NCBI GenBank assembly: GCA_016901755.1
Contig: JACJKV010000009.1
Coordinates: forward strand, 1 to 64,000
Length of the DNA: 64,000 nt
DNA from: Thomasclavelia spiroformis
GTDB taxonomy: Bacteria > Bacillota_I > Bacilli_A > Erysipelotrichales > Coprobacillaceae
Direction: 5' to 3'
Shown: in pieces, positions 1 to 8,571 of the stretch
How the letters are laid out: each line of letters opens with the position of its first letter
How positions within the stretch are numbered: the stretch's first letter is position 1
Made by a program: the position numbers and the translations under genes
The notes under the pieces: model-generated
Told to the model about the DNA's origin: nothing
The model's database searches: none
Seen by the model: only the letters and a program-made list of their open reading frames with translations

Positions 1-22
1 GTTTCCATAATCTAATTATACC

Positions 23-70
23 AAAAAAGACAATGCCTATCAGTATAATACTGACAACATTGTCTTTTTT
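23..70. terminator. Bidirectional intrinsic terminator
   Basis: The 13-bp arms at 23-35 and 58-70 (AAAAAAGACAATG and its complement) enclose a second small stem (TCAGTA/TACTGA). A- and T-runs lie on both sides, so it can end transcription of the lipoprotein gene at 110-643 and also of a gene entering from the left. Confidence 0.8.
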
Positions 71-109
71 TAGGCCTGTATTAATATTTTATTTCGTTAC
101 AGCCCCTTT

Positions 110-643
110 CTATTTGAGTTTATTATTCAATTCTGTCCATTTTTCATCCGAAAAATCATTGAGCTGATCTAATCTTTCCTTAACATCCGCTAAGGCCTCA
201 TTGTAGCTGCCTTCACCTTGACCATAGTAATGTTTCATTAATGTTTTCATTTTTTCACCAAGTTCAAGAATTTTCTCTTCACCATCATCAAGTTTTGCCG
301 CTGTATTATTTTTAATATATTCCAGTTTAACAGCTGCCTCATAAACCTTTTTGGCTTCTTCCTGATTATCCTGGGTGATGCCATCTTTTATTTTGTCATA
401 ACCATCTTTGATCGTGGTCACCAAAGCACTGACATCTTCCTGTTCTAAAAGATCATTATCACTATTGCCGGTAATATCCTGTTCTATCTGATTCAGTTCA
501 TCTTTGACATCATCCCACATTATTTCTACGTTTCCACTAAAACGATCGGCTGTTTCTTCAACATCATCTTTGACTGTAGAACAGCCAGTTAAACTGATAA
601 AACATAAACTCAGCATAAGCAGCGATTTCAAAACTATTTTCAT
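110..643 (-). CDS. Putative lipoprotein, helical, unknown function
   Basis: The 177-residue product begins with a short basic n-region and a hydrophobic stretch that ends in a lipobox (SLTGC, Cys at residue 21), so it should be diacylated and anchored outside the membrane. The mature part is rich in Asp, Glu and Lys and reads as amphipathic helices and probable coiled coil, with no catalytic motif that I recognise. A Shine-Dalgarno AGAGGA sits about 5 bases before the ATG. The gene is monocistronic and is followed by a strong bidirectional terminator. It resembles small extracytoplasmic helical lipoproteins of Bacillota, but I cannot assign a function. Confidence 0.8.
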   Translation of the reverse strand: MKIVLKSLLMLSLCFISLTGCSTVKDDVEETADRFSGNVEIMWDDVKDELNQIEQDITGNSDNDLLEQEDVSALVTTIKDGYDKIKDGITQDNQEEAKKVYEAAVKLEYIKNNTAAKLDDGEEKILELGEKMKTLMKHYYGQGEGSYNEALADVKERLDQLNDFSDEKWTELNNKLK

Positions 644-794
644 AATATTCCTCTTTTCTTTTATTAAGATGTAAATTCATCTTCAACTTTAGTATGAACC
701 AATTTGTAAAATTCATTCTTTTTTTTAAAAATGCACTTATTGAAGAAATGCTTTGAATTAGGTAAAATATATTAAAAAAAAGGAAATAATAACA

Positions 795-1370
795 ATGACA
801 GACAAAGAACGATTTTTAAACATATATCAGGCTCATATCAAAAGACAGGGCAGTGAAAAACTGCTGGAATTTTTATTATCAAAACATTCAGATTTTTTTG
901 AAGCTCCTGCCAGCAGCCGCTTTCATGGCAGTTATGATGGCGGACTGGTAGTTCATAGTCTGAATGTCTATGACTGTCTTAAAAGCTATCTCGAACGTGC
1001 CCAAAAACAGTATAATCTGGAATACAGCGAAGAAAGTATCGCTATTGTTGCCTTATTGCACGATTTATGCAAAATTAACTGTTATAAAAAAGGAACCCGT
1101 AATGTCAAAAAAGATGGACAGTGGATCCAGGTTCCAACCTATGAATACGATGATCAGTTACCTTATGGTCATGGTGAAAAAAGCGTCTATATGATCAGTG
1201 GCTACATGCGCTTAAGTCGTGAAGAAGCTTTTGCGATTCGCTATCACATGGGCTTTTCAGGAAACGAAGATATGCGTAACGTAGGAAAAGCGTTTGAAAT
1301 GTTTCCATTGGCTTTTGCCTTAAGTGTCGCCGATATGGAAGCAACATATTTTATCGAGGGGAAAGAATAA
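795..1370 (+). CDS. HD-domain phosphohydrolase
   Basis: The 191-residue protein carries HD-superfamily metal ligands: His54 in VVHSLN, the HD pair in LLHDLCK (residues about 90-96), His126 in YGHGEKS and His151 in RYHMGF. The family comprises metal-dependent phosphohydrolases, often acting on nucleotides; the substrate here cannot be read from sequence. The stop codon overlaps the start of the next gene (TAATG at 1370), so it is translationally coupled to the rRNA methyltransferase. A second, unrelated HD protein follows that gene, giving an HD-RsmF-HD trio. The family call is firm and the role is open. Confidence 0.85.
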   Translation: MTDKERFLNIYQAHIKRQGSEKLLEFLLSKHSDFFEAPASSRFHGSYDGGLVVHSLNVYDCLKSYLERAQKQYNLEYSEESIAIVALLHDLCKINCYKKGTRNVKKDGQWIQVPTYEYDDQLPYGHGEKSVYMISGYMRLSREEAFAIRYHMGFSGNEDMRNVGKAFEMFPLAFALSVADMEATYFIEGKE

Positions 1371-2683
1371 TGAATCCAATATTTATTGAAAGAATGAAAG
1401 AACTGCTGAAAGATGAATTTGATGATTTTATGGCAGCTATGCGAAAAGATGACATCAAAGGATTTTATCTCAATCCACAAAAAAAAGATGTACTCAGTCA
1501 TTTAGATACCAGATACATCACACCTCATCCTTATATTACTAATGGCTACTATTATGATCATAAACACTACGCTCCTGGAAAAAGTCCATATTTTCAATGT
1601 GGTCTCTATTATATTCAGGAACCTAGCGCCATGGCAGTTGTGCCCTGCCTGGATATCAAAGCTGATGACTATATTCTGGATATGTGCGCTGCTCCAGGCG
1701 GTAAAACCTGTTATGCGGCCAGTCAGCTTTCTCATGAGGGTCTGATGATAGCCAATGACATATCATCGCTGCGTGCACGAATACTGGCTGGCAATATTGA
1801 ACGATTTGGTCTGCAAAATACCATCGTCACCAACACCGATCCATTAAAGTTTGAATTTGACAGTTTTTTTGATAAAGTCATTCTTGATGCTCCCTGTTCT
1901 GGTGAAGGCATGTTTCGTAAAGACCCTGAAGCCATTGCTGACTGGTCACCCCAAAAAGTTCAAGAATGTGCCTATATTCAAAGACAGCTGATCGATAAAG
2001 CCTATGCCATGATCAGAAATAACGGTTATCTGCTTTATTCGACCTGTACCTATTCTCCAGAAGAAAATGAACAGCAGGTAGATTATATGATCCATACCCT
2101 TGGTATGGAACTGATTCCTATTGATAAAAAGCCTGGCATGTCTGAGGGACTGATTCCAGGAACGATAAGAATGTATCCCCATATCAATCAGGGTGAAGGA
2201 CAGTTTATCGCGCTGTTAAAAAAGAAAACCGAAACCACACAATCAAAACCAAAACTGCTCAAACCAAACTTAAACAAAGAACAGATGCAGCTGATTACCA
2301 GATTTTATCAGGAAAATCTTAATATACCGGTACCACAATATCTCTATCAGTCACAAAATCATGTTTACGCAATCAGTGATCATTTTCCTCAGATTGATAA
2401 AATCAGGATCCTGCGTAATGGCTTATACCTGGGAGAATGCAAAAAAGGACGATTTGAACCGGCTTTGTCTTTAGCTTTGACTCTGGAACATAAGGACGTT
2501 AAAAGATCCTACAGTTTTCATGAAGACAGCCAGGAAGTGAAAGATTATCTTAAAGGACTGACTTTAAAAGGAAATCAAAGTAAAGGGTATGGTGTCATTT
2601 TTGTTGATGACTATCCTTTATCTTTCTATAAAGAAAGTAACGGACAGATCAAAAATCTCTATCCTAAAGGTTTAAGACGATGA
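1370..2683 (+). CDS. rsmF: RsmF-like rRNA (cytosine-C5)-methyltransferase
   Basis: This 437-residue NOL1/NOP2/Sun family enzyme transfers a methyl group from S-adenosylmethionine to C5 of a cytosine in 16S rRNA. The SAM-binding motif DMCAAPGGKT lies near residue 104-113. The two family cysteines are in DAPCSGEGMF (about 176) and in the catalytic TC of STCTYSPEEN (about 226). The roughly 160 residues after the Rossmann domain match the C-terminal RNA-binding extension of the RsmF/YebU type, so the long length is normal. It is coupled to the upstream HD gene by TAATG and to the downstream HD gene by an ATGA overlap. The exact target base is inferred from the family. Confidence 0.88.
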   Translation: MNPIFIERMKELLKDEFDDFMAAMRKDDIKGFYLNPQKKDVLSHLDTRYITPHPYITNGYYYDHKHYAPGKSPYFQCGLYYIQEPSAMAVVPCLDIKADDYILDMCAAPGGKTCYAASQLSHEGLMIANDISSLRARILAGNIERFGLQNTIVTNTDPLKFEFDSFFDKVILDAPCSGEGMFRKDPEAIADWSPQKVQECAYIQRQLIDKAYAMIRNNGYLLYSTCTYSPEENEQQVDYMIHTLGMELIPIDKKPGMSEGLIPGTIRMYPHINQGEGQFIALLKKKTETTQSKPKLLKPNLNKEQMQLITRFYQENLNIPVPQYLYQSQNHVYAISDHFPQIDKIRILRNGLYLGECKKGRFEPALSLALTLEHKDVKRSYSFHEDSQEVKDYLKGLTLKGNQSKGYGVIFVDDYPLSFYKESNGQIKNLYPKGLRR

Positions 2684-3141
2684 AAAGATACGATGAAATC
2701 GAAAACACTGTCTTTCAGTTTCTAGAAAAAAACTGCTTTGGAATACAAAAAAAAGATGCCTGTCGCCATCTTTTAGGAGTCAGTACTTTATGTCTGCAGC
2801 TAAGCAGAAAATTTGATCTGGATCCTGAATTATGTGCCATCATGGGACTCTTGCATGACATATCGATCTATACCCGACGCAGTCGACTGGCACATGCCTT
2901 TGTCTCCAGTGAGATGGCCAAAGAAATCTTAACCTCCAGTCAGCTCTTTAGTGATGAAGAAACAGCTCTGATCATCACTGCAATCTTCAATCACTCCAGC
3001 AAGCATAAAAAAGATGATGCATATAGCGAACTGCTGAAACTTTGTGATGTTTTAGAAAGATATCTTCACGAACCAGATATTGCCCTCGAGCCATGTCGCC
3101 AGCAATATCTGCTTCTTGCCAAAGAAAAAAAGATTATTTAA
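2680..3141 (+). CDS. Small HD-domain protein
   Basis: The 153-residue protein has an HD-type helical core: His26 in CRHLLGV, the HD pair in GLLHDIS (about residues 58-64), a further His in LAHAFVSS (about 74) and one in FNHSSK (about 107). This is the layout of YqeK-like and other small HD phosphohydrolases. It overlaps the end of the rRNA methyltransferase gene by four bases (ATGA), so it is co-translated. Its 3' end overlaps the convergent hydrolase gene by 8 bases, with no obvious terminator between them. Substrate unknown. Confidence 0.8.
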   Translation: MKRYDEIENTVFQFLEKNCFGIQKKDACRHLLGVSTLCLQLSRKFDLDPELCAIMGLLHDISIYTRRSRLAHAFVSSEMAKEILTSSQLFSDEETALIITAIFNHSSKHKKDDAYSELLKLCDVLERYLHEPDIALEPCRQQYLLLAKEKKII

Positions 3142-3790
3142 AGTCATTTAAAATAATCTTTGCGATCAAATCATTATGAATGATATAACTGCTGTGGTCT
3201 TCTCCTGGTAAGATCATCAGCTTGCTATTGGGGATCACTCTGGCAATATTGCGAATATGATCCAGACGAATCAGATCGTCACTGCCCGCAAGAACAAGTG
3301 TTCTTGCTTTTATTTGTTTTAATTCCCGATTGGCAATATGAGGCTGTTCCAGCATCATTTTCACCAAAGGATTTCTCGTTTTTCGATAAATATCTTTCAT
3401 TTGAGCATAAACCTCTGGTAAGACTCCATCCGGTTTAGTATTAGCTCCCGCTAAAACCAGCTGACTGATCATTTCCGGATGTGAAATCGCCAGCAGCATT
3501 CCTACGATAGCTCCATCACTGCTGCCCACATAAGTTACATTTCTTAACCCCAGCTGCAAAATGAAAGCTGCCATATCATCAGCCATATCCTGATAAAAAT
3601 ATGCCTGGACACGATCACTTTGACCATGTCCTCGAGAATCAACCAGATAAAGCGTATAATGCTTTTTTAACAAATCGCTGGCATTGTCAAAAATACGATG
3701 ATCTTCTTCATTGCCATGAACCATGATCATCGCTGGTCCTGAGCCCATCTTTTCATAAAACAGTCTGACGCCATTAACCTTGATAAACAT
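3134..3790 (-). CDS. Alpha/beta-fold hydrolase
   Basis: The 218-residue protein has the classic alpha/beta hydrolase order. The oxyanion-hole HG is in MVHGNEED, the nucleophile elbow is GSSDG (Ser near residue 91), the acid Asp is in AGSDDLIRLDH and the catalytic His is in GEDHSSY near the end. The mid-protein segment DSRGHGQSD is typical of esterase and lyase-like members. It is the last gene of the thyA-folA-plsC operon and its start overlaps the plsC stop by one base. Substrate unknown. A C-terminal lid is absent, so it is a minimal version of the fold. Confidence 0.85.
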   Translation of the reverse strand: MFIKVNGVRLFYEKMGSGPAMIMVHGNEEDHRIFDNASDLLKKHYTLYLVDSRGHGQSDRVQAYFYQDMADDMAAFILQLGLRNVTYVGSSDGAIVGMLLAISHPEMISQLVLAGANTKPDGVLPEVYAQMKDIYRKTRNPLVKMMLEQPHIANRELKQIKARTLVLAGSDDLIRLDHIRNIARVIPNSKLMILPGEDHSSYIIHNDLIAKIILNDFK

Positions 3791-4509
3791 CAGATTGCTC
3801 CCTGTTCCATCATATACTGTTCAATACGGTCATGAACCAGTTCCGCCAGTTCATTGGTTTTCAGTTTTTTATATTCATCATAGTAAATTGGTTTTAAATA
3901 GCAGATCTGTGCGGTTTCCTGCTTAATGGTATTGTTATCAAAAACCTTGTAACAGTCAATCATTGCCACAGGTACAACAGGACATCCGGTTTTAGCGACA
4001 ATCTTGAATGTTCCGCCTTTAAATGAACCTAAATGATTACCTTTTTTAGAACGGGTTCCTTCTGGAAAGATACAGTAGCTTTGTCCATTATTGATTTCTT
4101 CTGAAACCTGTTTGACCATTTTAGCTCCATCTCTGATATTTTTTCTTTCTAAGGGATAAAAATCCAAAACTTTGACTACATCTTTAACCAGAATCGTAGA
4201 ACACAATTCTTTCTTTAATACGAATTTCATTGTATTATCATGTGTCGCAAATAACGCAATAATATCAAATAACCCCTGATGATTAGGTGCCAGCAGATAG
4301 CCACCTTCCTGAGGCAGATTTTCTGTTCCTTTACATATCAGATTCACTCTGGCTTTTTTGACGATGATCTTTGCTACACGATGAACAAACTGATATCCTT
4401 CATCGATCGTAGGGTATTTTTCTCGGTTTCCATATGTCTTCAATTTATAGAACCACCAGTATGGCAGCTGTAATATCACTCTGAAAACTACTAATCCTAT
4501 TCGTTTCAT
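3790..4509 (-). CDS. plsC: 1-acyl-sn-glycerol-3-phosphate acyltransferase (PlsC)
   Basis: This enzyme acylates lysophosphatidic acid to phosphatidic acid at the membrane, the second acylation of phospholipid synthesis. The 239-residue protein has the NHxxxxD catalytic box (NHQGLFD, near residue 76), the substrate-binding FPEGTRSKKG block (near residue 149) and a hydrophobic N-terminus that docks on the membrane. It lies three bases behind folA and is coupled to the downstream hydrolase, so it belongs to the thyA-folA operon. The family assignment is clear; acyl specificity is not visible. Confidence 0.9.
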   Translation of the reverse strand: MKRIGLVVFRVILQLPYWWFYKLKTYGNREKYPTIDEGYQFVHRVAKIIVKKARVNLICKGTENLPQEGGYLLAPNHQGLFDIIALFATHDNTMKFVLKKELCSTILVKDVVKVLDFYPLERKNIRDGAKMVKQVSEEINNGQSYCIFPEGTRSKKGNHLGSFKGGTFKIVAKTGCPVVPVAMIDCYKVFDNNTIKQETAQICYLKPIYYDEYKKLKTNELAELVHDRIEQYMMEQGAI

Positions 4510-4512
4510 AAT

Positions 4513-4983
4513 TTACCCTCTTTTATAAATCTGTAATGTAAAAGTTTCAAATGGTTTTTCCTCTGCCAGCACAAAACCATATTCACTGAAATCAGGGAAA
4601 TAGGTTTCCCCCGTATGACTTCCAGGAATTCGCGAAATCAAAAGCTGATCTGCATAGGGCAATGACTGACGATAAATAGATGCTCCTCCAGAGATAAACA
4701 GATCTTCATTTCTGTCCTTGTATTCCTGAATAACTTCCAGTAAATCATGTCTGACTTCTACTCTGTCATCTTCAAATTCATCAAGTGAAACGACGATCGT
4801 TTTACGCTTTGGCAAAGGACGACCTATCGCCTGATAGGTTGTTACTCCCATTAAAATAGTTTTTCCCAAAGTAGTCGCTTTAAAATGCTGCAGATCTTCG
4901 GGAACATTCCAAGGCATTCCATTGGCCGAATCTTTTTTACCAATTAGCAGATCATCATCTGTTGCTACAATAATACTGATCAT
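4513..4983 (-). CDS. folA: Dihydrofolate reductase
   Basis: FolA reduces dihydrofolate to tetrahydrofolate with NADPH, restoring the cofactor oxidised by the neighbouring thymidylate synthase. The 156-residue length is standard. Visible family features are the N-terminal IISIIVATDDDLLIGK loop, the MPWNVPEDLQHFK segment with its substrate-binding acidic residue, MGVTTYQAIGRPLPKR and the ISGGASIYRQSLP cofactor segment. Its ATG overlaps the thyA stop by one base (TAATG), so the two are translationally coupled. Confidence 0.95.
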   Translation of the reverse strand: MISIIVATDDDLLIGKKDSANGMPWNVPEDLQHFKATTLGKTILMGVTTYQAIGRPLPKRKTIVVSLDEFEDDRVEVRHDLLEVIQEYKDRNEDLFISGGASIYRQSLPYADQLLISRIPGSHTGETYFPDFSEYGFVLAEEKPFETFTLQIYKRG

Positions 4984-5870
4984 TAAACGCTCACCTTCCC
5001 TACAAGTTTTCCATAAGACTGATAATTTTCAATCCTGATATCTTCGATCTTAAAATCAAAAATTGACTTCACCTCGGGATTTAACACCAGCTGACATTTA
5101 GGCAAAGGCTCACGAGTAAGCTGTTCTTTGACCACTTCAAAATGATCTTTATAAATATGAGCATCACCAATAGTATGAATAAATTCTTTGGCCTGATAAC
5201 CACAAACCTGTGCCAGCATAGCTGTAAATAAAGCATAAGAAGCAATGTTAAAAGGCACACCTAAAAAAGTATCAGCACTTCTTTGATAAAGCTGACAGCT
5301 TAAATACTGACGGTCAGCACTGACATAAAACTGTAAAAATGAATGACATGGTGGCAAAGCCATTTCATCAACTTCTGCCGGGTTCCAGGCACAAATGATA
5401 TGTCTTCTGGAAAAAGGATTATTCTTTAAAGAATCAACCAGCTTGGCAACCTGATCAATTCCCTGATCATTAAAATTACGCCATTGTTTACCATATACTG
5501 GACCTAATTCTCCATATTTGACAACAAAAGGATCATCAGCATCCAAAGCTTTGATTTTAGCAACAAACTCATCTAATGTTTCACCATGATAATCATCTGA
5601 TTTTTTAAAAGCTTCATAAGGCCAGTCATTCCAGATCTTAACATTTCTGTCAACCAGATACTTGATATTCGTATCTCCTTTGATAAACCATAACAGTTCT
5701 TCAGCAATCGGTCTGATAAACATTTTCTTAGTTGTCAGTAAAGGAAATCCATCTAAAAGATCATAACGGGTCTGATAGCCAAAAACACTACGTGTCCCGG
5801 TTCCCGTTCTATCTTCACGGTCCTGACCATGATCCAATATATACTGACACATATCTAAATACTGTTTCAT
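4983..5870 (-). CDS. thyA: Thymidylate synthase ThyA
   Basis: ThyA makes dTMP from dUMP with methylene-tetrahydrofolate. The 295-residue protein shows the N-terminal [11 protein letters not shown] phosphate loop, the active-site Cys in [10 protein letters not shown] (about residue 175), the [16 protein letters not shown] dUMP-binding block and the C-terminal [12 protein letters not shown] motif. An insert near residues 80-115 makes it the longer Lactobacillus-like form. It is the first gene of a four-gene operon with folA, plsC and a hydrolase. The ribosome binding site GAGGGAG lies about 8 bases before the ATG. Confidence 0.96.
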   Translation of the reverse strand: MKQYLDMCQYILDHGQDREDRTGTGTRSVFGYQTRYDLLDGFPLLTTKKMFIRPIAEELLWFIKGDTNIKYLVDRNVKIWNDWPYEAFKKSDDYHGETLDEFVAKIKALDADDPFVVKYGELGPVYGKQWRNFNDQGIDQVAKLVDSLKNNPFSRRHIICAWNPAEVDEMALPPCHSFLQFYVSADRQYLSCQLYQRSADTFLGVPFNIASYALFTAMLAQVCGYQAKEFIHTIGDAHIYKDHFEVVKEQLTREPLPKCQLVLNPEVKSIFDFKIEDIRIENYQSYGKLVGKVSV

Positions 5871-6024
5871 TTATTTCACTCCCTCATTTGACAATCTTCT
5901 ATATAAAATATGAACTTATTATCTGTTATTATGCCTTATTATTATCTTTATCTATACATATCGATAGTATAACACAAATTTCACAATAATGTAGCATAAA
6001 CACTTTGCACTTCAAACGAATTAC

Positions 6025-6052
6025 AAAAAAAAGCATATCCCGTAAAAGGATA
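6025..6052 (-). terminator. Weak intrinsic terminator after the SDR gene
   Basis: On the minus strand a 5-bp stem (TATCC/GGATA, 6036-6040 with 6048-6052) is followed by eight T residues. It lies just after the stop of the short-chain dehydrogenase. The stem is short, so confidence is moderate. Confidence 0.45.
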
Positions 6053-6066
6053 CACTTATATTTTTT

Positions 6067-6819
6067 TTATAATTTCTTTTTCTGCTGATGGGCAATAGCC
6101 TGCAGACATAATTTTCTTGGCAAAAATCTTGAAAACAATGATGCAATTTTGATCATCAGCCCAGGAACAATAACAGTTTTTCCTTTTTCAATCATTTTCA
6201 AGGCATAGCTGGCACAGGCTTTTGCAGTGATGCCTGATAATGCAAATTCAACATTGGCGACCTGATTAAATTCCGTATCGACCGGTCCAGGACATAAACA
6301 GCCAACATAAACCTGACTTCGCTGATCTTTCAGTTCTTTCGCTACGGCCTGCGTCAAGCTGGTTACATATGCTTTGGTTGCATAATAGGTTGCCATATAA
6401 GGTCCCCCAGGCAATAACCCAGCACATGAAGCTACATTTAAGATCTTGCCATGATCATTACGAACCATCTGTTTTAAAACCAGCTTCATCAGCACATGTA
6501 AAGCCCTGATATTGACATCGATCATCTGCTGTTCTTTAGTAAAATCCGTTTCGATGAAACTGCCACAGTCACCAAACCCTGCATTATTGATAAACAGATC
6601 GACCTGACGGTCTTTGATATGATCATATAATCGATAACAGTTATCCAGTTGGGATAAATCTGCCACAAATATACTGGCATGCTGCAAGGTCTGTTTTAAT
6701 TGCAGCAGACGGTCTTCTCTTCTGGCAACCAGAAGCAGCTGATATCCCTGCTGATCTAAAAACCGACAAAACGCCTTGCCGATTCCTGAACTGGCTCCAG
6801 TCACGACTGCAAATTTCAT
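6067..6819 (-). CDS. Short-chain dehydrogenase/reductase
   Basis: The 250-residue classical SDR has the N-terminal cofactor loop TGASSGIGKAF, NNAG (near residue 80), the catalytic Ser in NVASCAGL and the YxxxK pair YYATK (about 151-155). The LCPGPVDTEF segment after the active site is typical of DltE/YqjQ-like oxidoreductases of Bacillota. The C-terminal tail (ASLFSRFLPRKL onwards) is basic and hydrophobic and may touch the membrane. It is the last gene of a run with the TIM-barrel gene upstream (16-base gap). Substrate unknown. Confidence 0.88.
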   Translation of the reverse strand: MKFAVVTGASSGIGKAFCRFLDQQGYQLLLVARREDRLLQLKQTLQHASIFVADLSQLDNCYRLYDHIKDRQVDLFINNAGFGDCGSFIETDFTKEQQMIDVNIRALHVLMKLVLKQMVRNDHGKILNVASCAGLLPGGPYMATYYATKAYVTSLTQAVAKELKDQRSQVYVGCLCPGPVDTEFNQVANVEFALSGITAKACASYALKMIEKGKTVIVPGLMIKIASLFSRFLPRKLCLQAIAHQQKKKL

Positions 6820-6835
6820 CGTTTCACCCCATTTC

Positions 6836-7510
6836 CTATTTTTTACAGCGATTTCTGTATTCTTCCATCATGCCTTTAAAAATATCACCATTACTTGGTG
6901 GCGTATATGTAACCGCATTAGCTCCCGCCTCAATGACCGCTTTAACAGTTTCTTCACTTGGCCCACCGGTAGCTATGATGGGAAAATCCTGATCTATCTC
7001 TCTTAATCTTCTGACAATTTCTACCGTATTTTTTCCACCAGATACATTAACGATATCCGCATTGGTATGCAGCATTCTTTCTTCCAGGTCTTCATCTAAC
7101 GAAACAATCGTTAAAACTACTGGAATATCGATTTCTTCTGCCAGTTCTTTGATGAACTTAGATTTAGTTGGGGCATTGAGCACGACTGCCGTGGCGCCAT
7201 GTAATTCAGCATCCAAAGCAATCGACTGCACTCTGGCTCCAGCGGTCGTTCCTCCGCCTACGCCTACAAACACCGGACGCTGAGCGACCGAAATAATAGA
7301 CTGGGTAATCTGTAAAGTAGGTGTAAAAGGATAAACGGCAATGACCGCATCGGCATTACAGTTAGCTATGACTGCCACATCAGTGGAAAACACTAATGAT
7401 TTGATTCTTTTTCCATTAATAATGATTCCCGAAGCTCGGCGAAACACTTCCGGAACCTTGATTGTATGACTTCTCAGTCGAGTATCGATATAAGGGGTTG
7501 TTTTTTTCAT
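6836..7510 (-). CDS. TIM-barrel protein of the Bacillota 'hydrolase' family
   Basis: The chosen ATG at 7510 has a perfect AGGAGG six bases upstream; longer reading would add 11 unlikely residues. The 224-residue product reads as a beta/alpha barrel. VGVGGGTTAG and the C-terminal IATGGPSEETVKAVIEAGANAVTYTPP resemble phosphate-binding loops of IMP dehydrogenase/ThiG-type barrels. Close relatives in Bacillota are annotated only as 'hydrolase', and I know of no biochemical assignment. It lies between a ROK kinase gene and an SDR on one strand, which suggests sugar-phosphate chemistry, but that is a guess. Confidence 0.75.
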   Translation of the reverse strand: MKKTTPYIDTRLRSHTIKVPEVFRRASGIIINGKRIKSLVFSTDVAVIANCNADAVIAVYPFTPTLQITQSIISVAQRPVFVGVGGGTTAGARVQSIALDAELHGATAVVLNAPTKSKFIKELAEEIDIPVVLTIVSLDEDLEERMLHTNADIVNVSGGKNTVEIVRRLREIDQDFPIIATGGPSEETVKAVIEAGANAVTYTPPSNGDIFKGMMEEYRNRCKK

Positions 7511-7564
7511 AAATTGACCTCCTGACAGCATTATCTTAAACAATAAATATGTCTCATAAATGAA

Positions 7565-8452
7565 CTAGTCATGTCTTTGTCTAAAATGATATACCGCCCC
7601 GATCATATTGGCATCATTTCCAAATTGACAGACTTCGACATGTGGTCTGACTTTAGCATGTGTCAGCTGCGAAAAAATGATATCCAGCTGCTCCTGTACC
7701 TTATCCAGCAGTTCAGGACGTGCAGAAACTGCCCCGCCAATAACGATCATTCCGGGATCATAGGCATACTGCAGATTATAAATTCCCATGGCCAATGTCT
7801 GATAGAACTTATCCACATATTTGTGATAAACCGGATGACTGTCAGCCTGGTCAAAAACCTCTTTACCATCCAGTTCATGATAATCAATCCCCAGTTCCCT
7901 GGCAATACGTTTTGTTACCGCCACCGTCGAACCATCATCAGACCATGTATAATAACGATGATCATGGGGTGAATAACGAGTAATCATATAACCAAATTCG
8001 CCTCCATGTAAAGCATGACCATGATGAATCTGACGATTTTTGATTACTGCACCACCAATACCGGTCCCACTGACAATGAAACAGCAATCCTGTTCATCTT
8101 TGGCTGCTCCTTTCCAGACTTCTGCCAGCGCTGCACAGTTGGCGTCATTTTCCAGTTCAACTGGTTTACCAGTCATTGCCTCCAGATCTTTTTTGATATG
8201 AGGTCCATGAATATAATCAATCGCACTTGACCCATAGATAACTCCCTCATCACTGTCAACTGCCCCAGGCATTGATAATGCAATACCTTCTACGTCCGGA
8301 TTCTGATCATAGACTTGCTTGATTTTGTCATACATCGCTGTGATATTTTCAGGAATCTTAAAACGCATACGTTCATTAATTTGTCCTTCACTGTCAACTA
8401 TAGCGTATTTAACGGCTGTTCCACCAACATCGAATGCTAAATATTTTTTCAT
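7565..8452 (-). CDS. ROK-family sugar kinase
   Basis: Translation most likely starts at 8452, where AGAGGGA stands about 6 bases before ATG; an in-frame start 18 bases upstream has no such site. The 295-residue product begins with the ATP-binding loop AFDVGGTAVKYAIVD and has the ROK signature region FIVSGTGIGGAV and a sugar-binding ENDANCAALAE segment (catalytic Asp). The usual zinc-binding CxCGxxGCxE motif is absent; HALHGGEFGYMI stands in its place. Such zinc-less ROK kinases include beta-glucoside kinase BglK of Listeria. Substrate is therefore a glucose, beta-glucoside or amino sugar; which one is open. Confidence 0.85.
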   Translation of the reverse strand: MKKYLAFDVGGTAVKYAIVDSEGQINERMRFKIPENITAMYDKIKQVYDQNPDVEGIALSMPGAVDSDEGVIYGSSAIDYIHGPHIKKDLEAMTGKPVELENDANCAALAEVWKGAAKDEQDCCFIVSGTGIGGAVIKNRQIHHGHALHGGEFGYMITRYSPHDHRYYTWSDDGSTVAVTKRIARELGIDYHELDGKEVFDQADSHPVYHKYVDKFYQTLAMGIYNLQYAYDPGMIVIGGAVSARPELLDKVQEQLDIIFSQLTHAKVRPHVEVCQFGNDANMIGAVYHFRQRHD

Positions 8453-8571
8453 ATTCTTCCCTCTTTTCATGATTAATAGTTAATATCATTTTATCATAAA
8501 TGTTCAAAGACGTCGCATGATATTTTGTCTTTAAGCTCAGATTAACTTATAATAAAAAAGAGGTGAGCAAA

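Noticed and set aside
7571-7972. A 133-residue open frame on the plus strand
   Set aside because: It lies antisense within the ROK kinase gene and shows no domain or start signal.
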